The notes below the pieces were generated by a model. It was not told the origin of the DNA. It did no database searches and saw only the letters and a list, made by a program, of their open reading frames with translations. This document shows positions 21,703-33,211 of a stretch of 64,000 nt of DNA, piece by piece. A program made the translations under genes and the position numbers. Source of the DNA: Sclerotiophoma versabilis (Eukaryota; Ascomycota; Dothideomycetes; Pleosporales; Didymellaceae); assembly GCA_012274445.1 (NCBI GenBank), contig JAAROD010000029.1, positions 1,736,001-1,800,000 of the forward strand, written 5' to 3'. The stretch's first letter is position 1. Every line of letters starts with the position of its first letter.

Positions 21703-23028
21703 ATGAAGACCAGCCGCTATGCGACTTCACGGCAGAAGGCTTGCCTTCGCTGCTCAGCCGCGAAAGTCAAGTGCGATTGCAGGCTTGGGCGCTGCTCGAG
21801 GTGCGTCTCAAAAGATCTGGCCTGCAGTTACACACATGGTGCATCTCCGGGATCAGTTCATGAGACGACCGATAATGCAGAAGCGAGCTTGATCGATCAT
21901 GGGTACTCAATCGTCGACTCTCTCTACGCTCACCATTCAGTCCCGGACTCAGGGGTCCCGCTTCGTGCGGATACTCACACCAGTCATTCGACATCCGGAG
22001 TTACCAACCCGATCATCATCGATAGCGCGTCGCCAGAGCTAGTAGAAAGTCACTTACTAGGCTCGCACCTTATTGGCAGTACTGCCTCTACAAATGTTGA
22101 CGTTCCAGGCCCACTTAGTAGTAATGCGTCCATGAACCCTGAGCTTTGCTGTCCGGTAGATGCAGATGCTATCAGGAACCGTTGGCTGAATGCGTACCTT
22201 CCTGTTCCGGGGCAGAAATCGAAGGAGTACTCTGCACCGATCACTTTATTCATTTATCGTATCCTCAAAGCGTATGCGGCAATTGCGACGCACGGTCGAG
22301 GCGTCCCTCCTTTCGTGCATGCCTCGCAGGTCGCGCCAGATTCGACAAGCCAACCACTTGCGACCTGTCTGACATTAGTTCGCATGCGCAAAAACCCACT
22401 CCCTGGTAGTGAGGGTGTTGCGATAGACGTTCTGCAGCGTGAGATGGGTAAAATCTACGACCACCACGACGAATGTGACGATCGCAGCTCGCTTGCTACT
22501 TTTCAAGCATACTTGATCTACAGTATGGTACTTTTCTTCCACCTTGGTCAAGCCCAGAATCCGGCACTCCGAGAAGCAATGATGAACCTCCAGCAACTGG
22601 CGTGTGCAACCAGTCATCGAGGCCTGATGTGCATTGCTGAAAGAGAACATGCGCGTCCTCGTTGGGAAGCATGGGTACTTGTGGAGGCCAAGAGAAGAAC
22701 CCTGTACATGATGTATCTATTTGATGGCGTGCTGTCAGCTCAAGATGGCCTTCCGAATGTGCTGGGCACTGAGCTGACTGGGTTACCGGCTCCGTCAAAC
22801 AAACAGTTATGGCAAGCACAAACGCAGCAAGTCTGGGAAGCTGCTTACAACGCCCAGTTGGCCCAACTCGCGCAAAGTCTTCGCATAGATGAGCTTTGGC
22901 CAGTAGCAGAAGAACTGGACGATGCCGGTCTCATCGCGAGACGCCATAGGGTTGATCTGTGGCTACAGGAGGTTGACGAGTATGGCATAATGCTCTATGC
23001 AATAACAAGCTGTACACACGGCAGTTAA
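21703..23028 (+). CDS. Zn(II)2Cys6 transcription factor of the terpenoid locus
   Basis: A single-exon ORF of 441 residues. The N-terminal binuclear cluster is CLRCSAAKVKCDCRLGRCSRC followed by VSKDLAC (C-x2-C-x6-C-x6-C-x2-C-x7-C), preceded by the basic SRYATSRQ. Residues 60-150 are Ser/Thr-rich linker. The C-terminal half is helical, and the closing VDEYGIMLYAITSCTHG resembles the end of fungal secondary-metabolite regulators. It lies upstream of the MFS gene and terpene synthase in the same direction, so it is the likely pathway-specific activator; this is inferred from position. No CGG-type target sites were assigned. Confidence 0.88.
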   Translation: MKTSRYATSRQKACLRCSAAKVKCDCRLGRCSRCVSKDLACSYTHGASPGSVHETTDNAEASLIDHGYSIVDSLYAHHSVPDSGVPLRADTHTSHSTSGVTNPIIIDSASPELVESHLLGSHLIGSTASTNVDVPGPLSSNASMNPELCCPVDADAIRNRWLNAYLPVPGQKSKEYSAPITLFIYRILKAYAAIATHGRGVPPFVHASQVAPDSTSQPLATCLTLVRMRKNPLPGSEGVAIDVLQREMGKIYDHHDECDDRSSLATFQAYLIYSMVLFFHLGQAQNPALREAMMNLQQLACATSHRGLMCIAEREHARPRWEAWVLVEAKRRTLYMMYLFDGVLSAQDGLPNVLGTELTGLPAPSNKQLWQAQTQQVWEAAYNAQLAQLAQSLRIDELWPVAEELDDAGLIARRHRVDLWLQEVDEYGIMLYAITSCTHGS

Positions 23029-23259
23029 CAATCCCAAAGCATCGAAGCGCAACAATGTAGTCATTCGCCTACCTTCATTGACATGACAAAGCTCAGCTCC
23101 GAGACCTCAACGCCATGGTTATCATGTCTCGAATGCTGATTGGTCAAATTTTAAGGGTTCAGCCCTCAACTCCGGCAGCTCCGCTGTCTATCCTTGATGG
23201 ACAATCGTTATAAAGTCATGCCGTGGCTCTTGCGAAAGACTGTTACGTGCTTCAACATA

Positions 23260-24821
23260 ATGACTTCATCACGCCAGCCACAGCGAGACGGTGCACGGCC
23301 GTCAGATCCCGACCCGCCCTACAGCATATTCGACAAACGACAAAAAGTATTGATCGTTCTCATTGTTTCCACGGCAGCGACTTGTGAGTGATAGAAGCGG
23401 AAACTGAAAGCCATTTATTGTAAGCTTACAACAGTACAGTTTCTGGTTTCTCGTCAAACATATACTTTCCCGCCATTCCGTCCATTGCCCGGGACTTCCA
23501 TGTATCGGTAGAACTGGTCAATCTCACGGTCACCTCTTACCTTGTCTTCCAGGGTCTCGCCCCTAGTCTTTGGGGTCCCATCTCAGATGCCAAGGGTCGC
23601 CGGGCAGCCTATTTCGGCACCTTTCTTGTCTTTGTTGGGGCATGCGTCGGCCTTGCAATGACAAAAGATTATGCATCCTTGGTCGTGCTGCGATGCTTGC
23701 AGAGTACTGGCAGCGCAAGCACAATTGCCATAGGTACCGGTGTCATTGGCGACATTACAACGCGTGCCGAGCGAGGCGGTTACATGGGGGTCTTCCAAGC
23801 TGGTCTGCTCGCACCAGTCGCAATCGGACCTGTGATCGGTGGTGCGTTGGCGGGATCCTTCGGATGAAGATCAGTCTTTTGGTTCTTGACGATGTATGCT
23901 GGCATTTTCATACTGATCCTGATTTTTTTGTTACCAGAAACGCTCCGACACATCGTGGGTAACGGAAGCCACGCGCCATCAGGCCTAGTCGCTAGGTGCC
24001 CTCTGATCTATTACCGGAGAATGACGAAATTGCCTGGTAAAGACCGAGAATCCATGACTGCAAAAGCGAGACAGAATGTTGATCTGACTGGACCGATTCG
24101 AATACTCATCAGCAAACAGGCGTTTCCTATCATCTTGTTCTTATCCTTCTACTATTCGGTTTGGCAGATGAGCATCGCCACCATGTCTTCGCTCTTTGAG
24201 AGTCACTATGGGCTTGGTGAGACCGAAATCGGTCTCACGTTCATCGCCAACGGGGTGGGCTCGATCATCGGTACATTACTGACCGGAACGATCCTGAACG
24301 TGGACTATTGTCGAGTCAATCAGGCACACGAAACAAAGAAATCAAATCATTCTGTCGTTGATAACGTGATCGACTTCCCACTCGAGAAGGCTCGACTACG
24401 ACTGGTACCCCTGTTTGCGCTCATCCAATGCGCCTCGATTTTGGTCTTTGGGTGGAGTTTCAACTATCCGCAGCGTGTGCATATCGCCGTGCCAATCGCT
24501 TCTACTTTCGTCACAGGCTGGATAGCGGTTTCAATACAGTCTGTCGTCATGACATGCCTTGTCGATGTCTTCCCCGACCGTAGCGCTGCAGCGAGTGCCA
24601 GTCTTAACCTAGCAAGATGCTTGTTAGCTGCTGGAGGCACGAGCTTCATCATGCCTATGATCAATAGTATCGGAGTAGGTCTCGCCTTCACAGTGTGTGT
24701 GATCGCCCAAGTTGTTGCATTACTGGGTGTCGCTGTGCAGTGGAGATTCGCAGGCGCATGGCGGAAAGAGGCTGCCGAACGAAGGCAACATGACTGGGAA
24801 GGAAGCAGGTCTTCAGTTTGA
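23260..24821 (+). pseudogene. MFS drug/metabolite exporter (DHA-type) with in-frame TGA
   Basis: Exon 1 23260-23383 and 23440-24821 are joined over a 56-bp intron (GTGAGT..GTACAG), about 501 codons in one frame. Recognisable features are the first helix KVLIVLIVSTAATFSGFSSNIYFPA, the loop motif WGPISDAKGRRAAY and antiporter motif C in GLLAPVAIGPVIGGALAGSFG. At 23865-23867 the codon after SFG is TGA, exactly where DHA-family proteins carry Trp (GW-RSVFWFL), and the frame then continues intact to the natural end. A TGG-to-TGA change is the simplest reading. No intron with acceptable length and consensus removes it. Twelve or more helices are otherwise present. If intact it would export the locus product. 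Sequencing error or readthrough remain possible. Confidence 0.8.
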
Positions 24822-26211
24822 ACTCAGAGGGTTCGAGAGTACATGGCGAATATGAGTTTGAAGTAGAAAACACCCATGCGCTTCCTACTTACATAGTGAT
24901 GGACCTATAATCCGAATTCGAAACGTGTTATGAAGCCGCGATCTTAGCCTCCGTTTAAGATTCTCCCATTAACCAATAGAGCATCAGCCCACCAACGCTG
25001 TGTTCCGAACTGAACTTGTGCCGGGCTGGAATGTTTTCCCATATTACATGTCTGGAAATATTGTCGATTTTCCTCTCTAGTTAACACTTTCTTTAGCACG
25101 CTTGTCTCCGGACTTAGTATTTTTCTTTTAGTATTCTAGCTCGTGAGCGCCTTTCAAGCTTTACATTGGTGGTATTAGAGATTGACACAAATAGTATCAG
25201 AGATTGATAAAAATAAACTTGTTTACCGTTCACCTCAACGGTCTGTTCTGTAACTCTTCTAAAATGCACATAGACGTTGTTGCGTGTTTGTTGAAAGATC
25301 ATGTCAAGCACGACAGGACACCCATCGTTGGTGCGACCCAAGCGTGATGTCGGGCATAGGTACCGTTACGCGCCGTCCGCCCATCGACAACTTCCGCGCA
25401 TCTACCTCTGCCTTTTAGCCGCCACACATAATCAAAAAATATCCCTCACATTTGTTTCTCAGTTGCGTACATGTACAGTCGCACAGCTAGAGTCTCAAGC
25501 GGCGTTTGACGTTCATTTGACTTCGACCGGCCTAGAGGGACCGTGGAGCACCGTTGCACCTGGTACGCGGGGCCTTCCTTCCCGTCTTCGGTCCTTCCCG
25601 GTAGATCTCAGGGTCCAGGGCGTATAAGCTCGTCCATAAAGTTTCCGGTCACATCTAGGTTTCGGCTGCATCCAGATTTTGGCCGTATGTATGTTTCAGC
25701 CACATGTGTGTTTCGGCCACACATGGGTTTCGGTCACACATAGGTTTCGGCCATATAGGGTTTCCAGCCACCTCCCCACCAAAGCAGTCCCTGCTTGATG
25801 GCGAGAGCATAATGCTCCACCTCATCAACCATCGCTTGCTGGATCCAGATATGTAACAGGTACACATTTGGACCAGCAACTTATTGGTCGGACAATTCCA
25901 GTTGTGGGCTTCTGGGGAGAGGCTACACACCACATTGGTGATATGTTCTTAAGCTAGTAGCAACTTTGTTCACCTGCTCGTATCTCCCTGCCGCCATACC
26001 CACGGTCGCGCGTCTGCACATTACGACGAGCATGGTATCACTATGATAATGGTGAAACAACACTACAGAGGGGCCAGTATGCTTTCTACAGTCTGTGTAT
26101 AAGTAGACTGTCGACCATACCACAGATTCAACCCATAATTAAAGCCGAAATCCTTTGTTAGCGTCAACTTATAACTGAACTTGGACTCCATCGTTAGTTC
26201 CGAGTCACATT
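24822..26211. other. Gene-free spacer within the terpenoid locus
   Basis: About 1.4 kb between exporter and synthase with no intact gene. Contains two short copies of a tRNA-primer-like motif (around 25171 and 25194, see rejected list) and the 17-bp minisatellite at 25642-25770. The terpene synthase promoter lies at its right end (tataag near 26098). Confidence 0.4.
25642..25770. repeat. 17-bp minisatellite, about 7.5 imperfect units
   Basis: Successive units start with TTTCGGYCAC or close variants, for example tttcagccacatgtgtg, tttcggccacacatggg and tttcggtcacacatagg, with a constant 17-bp step. Units at both ends are more diverged. Confidence 0.75.
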
Positions 26212-28558
26212 ATGGAAGAAAACATTGTCCCAGATGATGCTTCATCATTTATCGTCGATCTTTCAAACTATGATACCCACGGACTCTGCTCCAACTACAC
26301 GCTGAGAAGACACAAGTATGAGAATGAGGCCAACATCGGGTGTTATGAAGCAAGATCCGATTGGATCAAGTTGATTGGACCCACTGAGAAGTTTGGCAAC
26401 TGCAACCCAATCAATGGTAACTTTACTGCGGTTGTACTCCCACTCTGCAGACCAGACCGTCTGCGCCTCGTTGCATATGTAATCGAATGTCAGTTGTCCT
26501 TCCGCAAATTGACCTGTGCGTACTGACTGAAAATGCAGATGCTTTTCTGTATGATGATATGGTCGAACTACAGAACGCTAGCTCTGTAGGTGCTAAGCTT
26601 CATTCATTTGTAATCTGTCGGGCGAGACTAACACATACTTAGCAATCCAGCAACGGAGATCCTGAAACCCCAGAATGGACATACACGAACCCGGCGTTAG
26701 GCAAAACGCAGTTCCAGGCTAAGATAATGACACAACTCCTAGCGACCGACAAAGTGTGCACTAAGCGAGTGCAAAAAGTATGGCAAGAGATGCTTACTAC
26801 CACTGTACAAGGCAAAGATAAGCAGTTCTCATCGCTGGCGGAATACCTCGATTTCCGCAACATCGATACGGGCTCACAGTAAGTAGACCATTTGCTCACT
26901 GTAACTTAGTCCCTACTGACCTGATCAAAATCAGTTTTGTAGAGTCCCTGCTTCTTTATGGCATGGGTATTACTCTGACCGAGGAAGAGGACGCCCAATT
27001 CGAAGCATTACGATACCCTTGTCACGCAACCATGGGTCTTGCAAATGACTTCCTCTCCTTCGACCGCGAATTTGCCGAGTTCAAGGAATCTGGGGAGTCG
27101 CAGCCCTTTCCGAACGCCGTGTGGCTTCACGTGAAATGGCATAATGTAGACGTTGAGACAGCAAAGAGTATGGTTTTAAAAACGAGTCAGCGCTATGAAG
27201 CACAGTTCTTGGACATGTGCGCCGAGTACCGTCGCAAGAACAGTCCCTTAGAAGACCGTTTGGATCGTTATCTACGAGCATTGACCTATCAAGTCAGTGG
27301 CAACGTGGTGTGGAGCTTGAATTGCCCGCGATACTTTCCTGAGTTAAGATACGACCCAAACGCAGGCCTCGAAAACGCTCTCACGGCCGAAAAGTTTTAC
27401 GGGAGGCTGAGCGACACACATGTGCCTGCCGAGCTGTGTACTACAGTCATGGACCACAGACTCAAGTTTGAATTCAATTCTTCTTCGAAGCATCAAAGAG
27501 GAGAGTCAACCGACACTACCACCACAACTGAAGATGATAGCCGCTCCTTAGTGGACGACAGCGCCTCTGTCGCTTCTTCTAGGACATCCTACGCCGCGGA
27601 TTCGGACCACGATGACCGCCAGTCTAAGCCAACTCCGGAACCGCCTCAGCTGGATGACAAGCATGCTCGAGCACCCTTCGAATACATTACCTCTCTCCCA
27701 TCAAAGGGCGCCAGGGACACCTTCATAGATGCTTTGAATGTTTGGCTCGCTGTTCCGGAGCCGACAGTGTCGCGCATCAAGGCACTAGTCAGCCGTCTGC
27801 ACTCCGCATCTCTCATGCTAGACGACATCGAAGATGGCTCTGACCTTCGCCGTGGCCAACCGGCGACACATGAAGTATTTGGAGTCGCTCAGACAATCAA
27901 CTCCGGAGGCTACGAGATTGTGAAAGCCGTCGGCGAGGCAGCGCAACTGGGCATACCATCAGCCGTTGGCGTTACGGTGGCGGCGCTTGAAGAGCTTCAC
28001 ATCGGCCAATCATACGATCTATACTGGACTAGGCACGTCATACTACCTTCTGAGGATGAGTACCTTGACATGGTAGATAAGAAGACAGGAGGTCTATTCC
28101 GCCTGTTGGCACGTCTGATGATTGCCGCGGCACCGGCCCATTGCAACAAGCAGCTTGCTAATAGCATCGAGACCCTCGTTAGCTTGTTGGGCGTTCAGTT
28201 TCAGATCCGTGACGATTACCAGAATCTTCAGTCAGCGGACTACGCTGACCAGAAGGGGTTCTGTGAAGACCTCGACGAGGGCAAATTCTCTTTCCCATTG
28301 ATTCATGCTTTCTCATGCAAGACAAGCGAGTCAAAACTGCGAGAGCTGCTGAAACAATTGCATACATCTGGAGGTCTGTCGCAGGAGCATAAAGCTCTTA
28401 TTCTGAAGGAGCTCGAAGACACAGGAAGCCTGCAGTACACCCGGGAGGCACTGAAGCGAAGACAGGGAGAAACATCCATGCAACTGGATTGCGTAGAGCG
28501 TACGACTGGATCGGAGAACTGGATTCTGCGTTCATTGTTACGAAAGTTGGAGGTTTAG
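26212..28558 (+). CDS. Bifunctional terpene cyclase/prenyltransferase (fusicoccadiene/ophiobolin-synthase type)
   Basis: Four exons: 26212-26488, 26539-26585, 26643-26878, 26935-28558 (introns 50, 57, 56 bp), giving 727 residues, close to PaFS-type enzymes (about 720). The N-terminal class I cyclase has the Asp-rich motif DDMVE (98-102), NSE motif NDFLSFDRE (224-232) and a WSLNCPRY segment. A Ser/Thr/Asp-rich linker (about 370-425) leads to a prenyl-diphosphate synthase with FARM DDIED (483-487) and SARM DDYQN (613-617). The prenyltransferase half makes GGPP or GFPP from DMAPP/IPP, and the cyclase half converts it to a di- or sesterterpene; chain length cannot be read by eye. Exon 2 is only 47 bp and carries the catalytic DDMVE, so a missed exon would delete the active site. 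No decay is seen in this gene. It follows a regulator and a damaged exporter; no P450 is visible in the window. Confidence 0.93.
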
Positions 28559-29744
28559 CCAGTTGAGCGTGTAGGTCGGGAAAGAAGGATGATGATAATA
28601 CGGGGACTCGTACTAATCGTATGGCACAAAATTTGTACAGGTAAATTACTGTTAGCCAATATAAATTCTTTGGTAATCCAGTTTTCTGATCATGATATGT
28701 GAGACTAATGGGAAAGTGGATGTTGTCATGTTAGAGTTTTGCTGTGCGCGTCTGTGGTCGCTGCAAAACCTTGTTATGGAGAACACATTCACTAGACGAT
28801 GTGACAATCAGCCCTATTTGGTAGAAATTGGAAATAATTGGGTATACCTGCTATCCTAAGAGAGTCTCTCCGACCTTTCGTGTCTCCTAGAAGTATCGAA
28901 TGCAGTCAATTCACGTCGCACCTAGGTGTACCTTTCGGCTCTTGCCATGCCTAAAATGGGCCTCACTTAACCCTCGCTGTCAGGAGCAGAATTCTGGCTG
29001 TCTTTTGGAATTCACCGTCTATCGCGACTTTTCCAACCATTCGGTAGCCATCCACTGCCACCTTTTAGTGAGGAATCGCTGTATCGAAAACCACTTGCCA
29101 ATTCTTTCGCGTTCTGAAAACCTTTTGTCTATCACCTTTCCTATTTCTGTCTACCTCGTGTTGTGATGTATCAGCTGTTTTTCTGCAATGCGATACTTGT
29201 GACCGAAATTGAGTGTTACTCAAGAGGTCGAGGATGTTTCACTCTGAACGTGAATCGGGTGTGGGGATAATGAGGGTCGATGTTCAAGTGGTACATGCCA
29301 GGTTGTCGAGTACGGCAAGGGTTGTCAGAATCCAACTCCTTCTCGGAGTACTAAAGAACGTAGCGAAGGTCAGCATTTGCAGCTGAGGGTCGGGAGCTAA
29401 ATATACCTAATCGGCCATCTCTGATCACTGTCCTTATAGCTCCACAGAGAGCCTCTGCAGTAGACTGAGAGCGACCATAGAAGGCAGCCAGAGTGTCCAG
29501 AAACCCACACTGCTCAGATCGTAGTGTCTCTTAAAGTGCGAATACCATATCTCTGCTCGCGTTAAGAGGCTCCCTGGAAATTGCTTGACGTGGAAATCTG
29601 GGCAGTTAAAGTAAGCCGCTTATGGGTCGTGTTCTAAAACCTAATGTTTCTTGTATGTCTTATTTTCATTGTTAACTCTACATCACATTGTGTTGTTCTG
29701 GATACTGTCAGACCTAAGCGGTGTTATATGAAATGCCTATAGAC
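28559..29744. other. Intergenic, no gene seen
   Basis: About 1.2 kb after the terpene synthase. ORFs are short and featureless. No P450 or other tailoring gene of the terpenoid locus is present here. Confidence 0.4.
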
Positions 29745-30126
29745 TTAAGAACTTTCTGAACTAGGGCAAGACAGATTATCTATGGGCCCGCTGCATGAGA
29801 ACTGAGTGCCGTCAAGACCATCACACGATCCTGTTTTACAAGGAAAACCCTAACCCAAAGAATTAGTCCTTACTTTATGTTTATCTCAATTCTGCTACTA
29901 AAAAGAAAGCACTTACCGCTGATCCTGCGTTCCAAGTACATTCGTTTTCTCCAGTGTAAGTGTTTAACTGGCAAAATCCATTCTGTATATAAGAAGGATA
30001 ACGCGCACCATCATCGTTTATAACAGGGTAAACCACACCATTCGCATCCACATAACTAGTCGCTTGAGGTAAAGCAGAGGTAAGCGCAAGAGTAGTTAAG
30101 AATCCAAAGATAGGTGACAAGTGCAT
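29745..30126 (-). CDS. Small cysteine-containing secreted protein, two exons
   Basis: Exon 1 30126-29917 and exon 2 29849-29745 flank a 67-bp intron with GTAAGT donor, GACTAAT branch site and GGGTTAG acceptor, phase 0. The product is 104 residues. A signal peptide (MHLSPIFGFLTTLALTSALP) is followed by YVDANGVVYPVINDDGARYP and six cysteines, two in exon 1 (GFCQ, NECTW) and four in exon 2 (FPCKTGSC, FSCSG, LSCP), allowing three disulfides. No family recognised; effector or cell-wall role is an inference from size, secretion and Cys content. The alternative acceptor further downstream would put exon 2 out of the Cys-rich frame. Confidence 0.68.
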
Positions 30127-31454
30127 GTTGGCAAGGGAACGGTTGTCTTTGGTGATGAAGGAGGATTCTGAAGTAAGTGACTAGATAATTGGTTACAAAA
30201 GCGGACATCTGAAAGCGCGGACGTACACAGATATATATGTTGTTACCTCTTTTAGATGTTTCACGTTAGTGTTAGTGACGACAGCTGCAAACCTGCTATT
30301 TAATCTAATTAGTGTTACTTGATTCGTGTTCTTCTTAAAGGTTACGTTACGGTATATCCTACTAAGGCCATTTACTTATCTAGAATTGATATAAGTACCA
30401 GGGCTCCTTGCCAATCCATCGAGTTTAGATGAGGTTCTCCGGTGCTTCCGAACTGTTACACAAGTTTGCAATCAAATAAAAACGCAGCCAAGCAATCTTC
30501 AAACTAGCCTATTGACTAATTAACTAGATGCTAGAGGTTACGTATGTTATCTTACTAATCAAGTCGATCTCGTGTTTAAACTCTCGAGCAATGTGTCTGT
30601 ACCCTGTACCGGTTCGTAACATCACTCACCTCTAATACTGCAAAACTGCCGTGCGCGTATACCGATAGATCACAGGCGCGCGTGGGCCGATCAAAAACGT
30701 AGGTACGTGGACAAATTACCTAGCCCATTCCCCGGCCAATTAGGCCCTGCAAAGCTCCGGACGATACAAGCCGCATGACTCCACGCTCCGTAACGTGCCG
30801 TCAGCCTTAATGCATCCCGAGACTGTCGCTGCGTACGCTCATGTAATAGAATCGGCTGCGCCCTTTTGCTCGTTGCTCTATTGCTGTCCTTTGCAGTCCC
30901 ACAAGCGCACCCGGCCAGGACAGTGCGAGAGAGAAGCAGCACAAGTCGCGCCGCATCATATTGTCCGACATTGCTGCCAGCGATCAAAATAAGCACTCAT
31001 TCACGATGGAGACAACTGATGAAAAAGAGGCGCCATACGCACACCATCAACATCCAGGCGCCAGTTTACTGCCGATACACACTCGCCAGACACAGACTCG
31101 CCGAACGAGCTTAATGAGCACACACAGTGCCCGCATACTCGCGTACAACCCATCCCCGATATGTCTCTCTCCTACAGCAACACTATTGTTGCCGTCGCAG
31201 ATGAAGTTGATTCGCCTTTACAATAGCGTGCCCACACACACTCACAGCCACCATTAGGGTCACGGTCGCAATTGCAGTCGGCGCCCTCAGCGCGCTCAAC
31301 AAGCCCTAAGGACATAACCTCATTGTGGGACGTTGGAAACGGAGTTACGTATACGCACCTTGCGAACAAAGCAGCAAGTCGGCGTGAAGAACTGGGGCCT
31401 GTAGGGTTGGCGCTGTTAGTGTTCTACAAGACATGGCGGACGAACCGGTCTTTC
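30127..31454. other. Intergenic, no gene seen
   Basis: Promoter side of the small secreted protein gene, then about 1 kb with only short ORFs on both strands and no motifs. Confidence 0.35.
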
Positions 31455-31913
31455 CTACATATCTGAAATTGAAAACCAGCCGAGGTTGGTATCGATAGGA
31501 TCAGGCCACACCAGCTGGACGATCGCCGGCCTATGAAAGAGCTGTTGACGGAGCTGTACACGATACAGACTATCGATGCGTTCTCGCGTCGTTATTCCGA
31601 GAGTCGCGACCATGAGAGCGAGTGGAACCATCGCGTGCATGGGCGAGTGCAATACCGTGATGGGCCGGGTTCGTAAGGCCTCGTGGCTGACAAGATCTAC
31701 GGATGCAGACAGACTGTTAACGAGAGAGACAATGGCACCGCGAGCTAGACAAGAAGATTTGAGAAACATGGCGTAGTCAACAATCTCGATGATGGCAAGA
31801 CCAGGAGAGTGCGTCGGGCCGTATGTTGACGTGATTTTGGCAGAAACTACACCCCTAAAGCCAACGTGTGCCTCATCATTCACTGAGGCCAGCTCCAAGA
31901 CCTTGGTGTGCAT
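31455..31913 (-). CDS. Hypothetical ORF, possibly an exon
   Basis: An open frame of about 152 codons from ATG 31913. Third positions are C/G-biased, which suggests coding. Composition is mixed hydrophobic, with YGPTHSPGLAIIEIVDYAMF and MHAMVPLALMVATLGITTRE; no known motif. It may be one exon of a larger gene whose other exons I could not place, or a remnant. Confidence 0.3.
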   Translation of the reverse strand: MHTKVLELASVNDEAHVGFRGVVSAKITSTYGPTHSPGLAIIEIVDYAMFLKSSCLARGAIVSLVNSLSASVDLVSHEALRTRPITVLHSPMHAMVPLALMVATLGITTRERIDSLYRVQLRQQLFHRPAIVQLVWPDPIDTNLGWFSISDM

Positions 31914-31919
31914 ACGCAC

Positions 31920-32979
31920 ACGCAGCAGCGAATCCCAACATCAACCATTCACTCTCTCAGCCTAGTTGTCGCAAGTCTTCTCTCCCAAATCATGTTTCCA
32001 CTCCTTCATGTGCATAATCACTCTTTCTCGGGCGGGTTCGCCCCAACTCGTTGACATCAATGTCAGCGAACATGCGAAAGCCAGCTTCTCCCATTTACTT
32101 TTTTACTCAACTCTTCTGGGCAATACTGCAATCTCTGTATAGACATACCGGCTGATCAAGAGCTTAAAGGCCGTGAGAACATGGGTTCATGTCGAATTTC
32201 GCATGTGGTGGGACCAGGTGCTTCCTATTCATGGGAGGTTTGGTGACTGAAACCTACCTGATAGTTTCGCTATATTGCTTGGTAGCATCTTGTTCTGCTT
32301 ACTACGAGTAATCGGCAGATTCGTTCTAAAGCCTTACTGTTCGTAAACAAACAAAAGTAATGCAACCAGTATAAGAGGGAAGCTTGAGTCAGTAGCTTGG
32401 GGAAAAAGAAGCAGCAGCTTCTGAAGAGGCTATAATATAACTACGAAAGAAGTAGAAACTCAATAAAGTATTGGACTAGAATTTAGAAGATGTAAAACGA
32501 GTAGAATTGATAGCACTATCTATATAATTCTAGAGCACTGGGTATCTATGACTGAAATATCTCATCATAACTACTCTCATGCATAGCTCTACAGCCTCAT
32601 CTGCATGTGAGCATGTTGCGGCATTTTGATGCATTCAGTGATGGCGTGCACAAACTACCAACACGCGGTATTAAGCTTGTCGCGCGGTTTCTTACACAGC
32701 CAGGCTGAAGTCCAGCCAAAAAAAAAACAAGCCGAATTTCGGGACCACATTTAGTTGGCGCCGGAGCTCTATTTGACGTTGTTTTGGCTTTCTCTACTCG
32801 GTAGTCGACCTTAGATTCTTAGTCAGCCATGTCCTCGCTTACGCGCTGTCGATGCCAGGTACAAGGACCTACTAGCACTCTATGCTTGTTCTTTGGCACC
32901 GGAAACGAGCCCCTTTACACGATAATCTCATGTTACATCAGACCTTTTGGTACCGGCACACATCGCACGCTGTCCGCTA
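31920..32979. other. Intergenic before the transposon block
   Basis: No gene seen. Purine-rich, AT-rich sequence at 32340-32560 may be old repeat material but carries no identifiable domain. Confidence 0.3.
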
Positions 32980-33206
32980 CCGTGTCCGTGCACCCAATGC
33001 ACGGATTCAACCAATGCACAGTTCTCACCCTTCACAGGTACTACAAAAATAAGGTTAATAAGCCACGTACAATAGTTATTATTGCAGGATTTTTTAGTAG
33101 AGCACTCTATAGACCTATGCAACAGATTATCTCACCTAAATCTACTTAGTAAAGCAATCTTGCGGCTACAGCTGTTGTATATAGGTAGGGGAGCTAAGGA
33201 ACGCTA
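32980..33206 (-). mobile_element. Left end of an old Molly-like DNA transposon (copy B1)
   Basis: Starts after a TA with ccgtgtccgtgcacccaatg; the subterminal motif acccaatgcac-type repeats twice. The sequence aligns by eye with 56481-56694 (copy B2) and is interrupted at gttag by the Gypsy element, then resumes at 40203. The decayed transposase is on the minus strand in the right-hand part. Confidence 0.7.
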
Positions 33207-33211
33207 GTTAG
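33207..33211. repeat. Target site duplication, left (gttag)
   Basis: gttag directly before the 5' LTR matches 40198-40202 directly after the 3' LTR. The unoccupied paralogous site at 56695-56699 has a single gttag. Confidence 0.92.

Noticed and set aside
23865..23867. TGA as selenocysteine or a programmed readthrough codon
   Set aside because: Filamentous ascomycetes are not known to use selenocysteine, and the downstream context (AGA) is not the CTA-type readthrough context; a simple nonsense change is more likely.
25165..25205. tggtattagagattg / tagtatcagagattg as a Copia primer-binding site
   Set aside because: Similar to the tRNA-iMet-complementary sites of Copia elements, but no LTR or polyprotein remains nearby.
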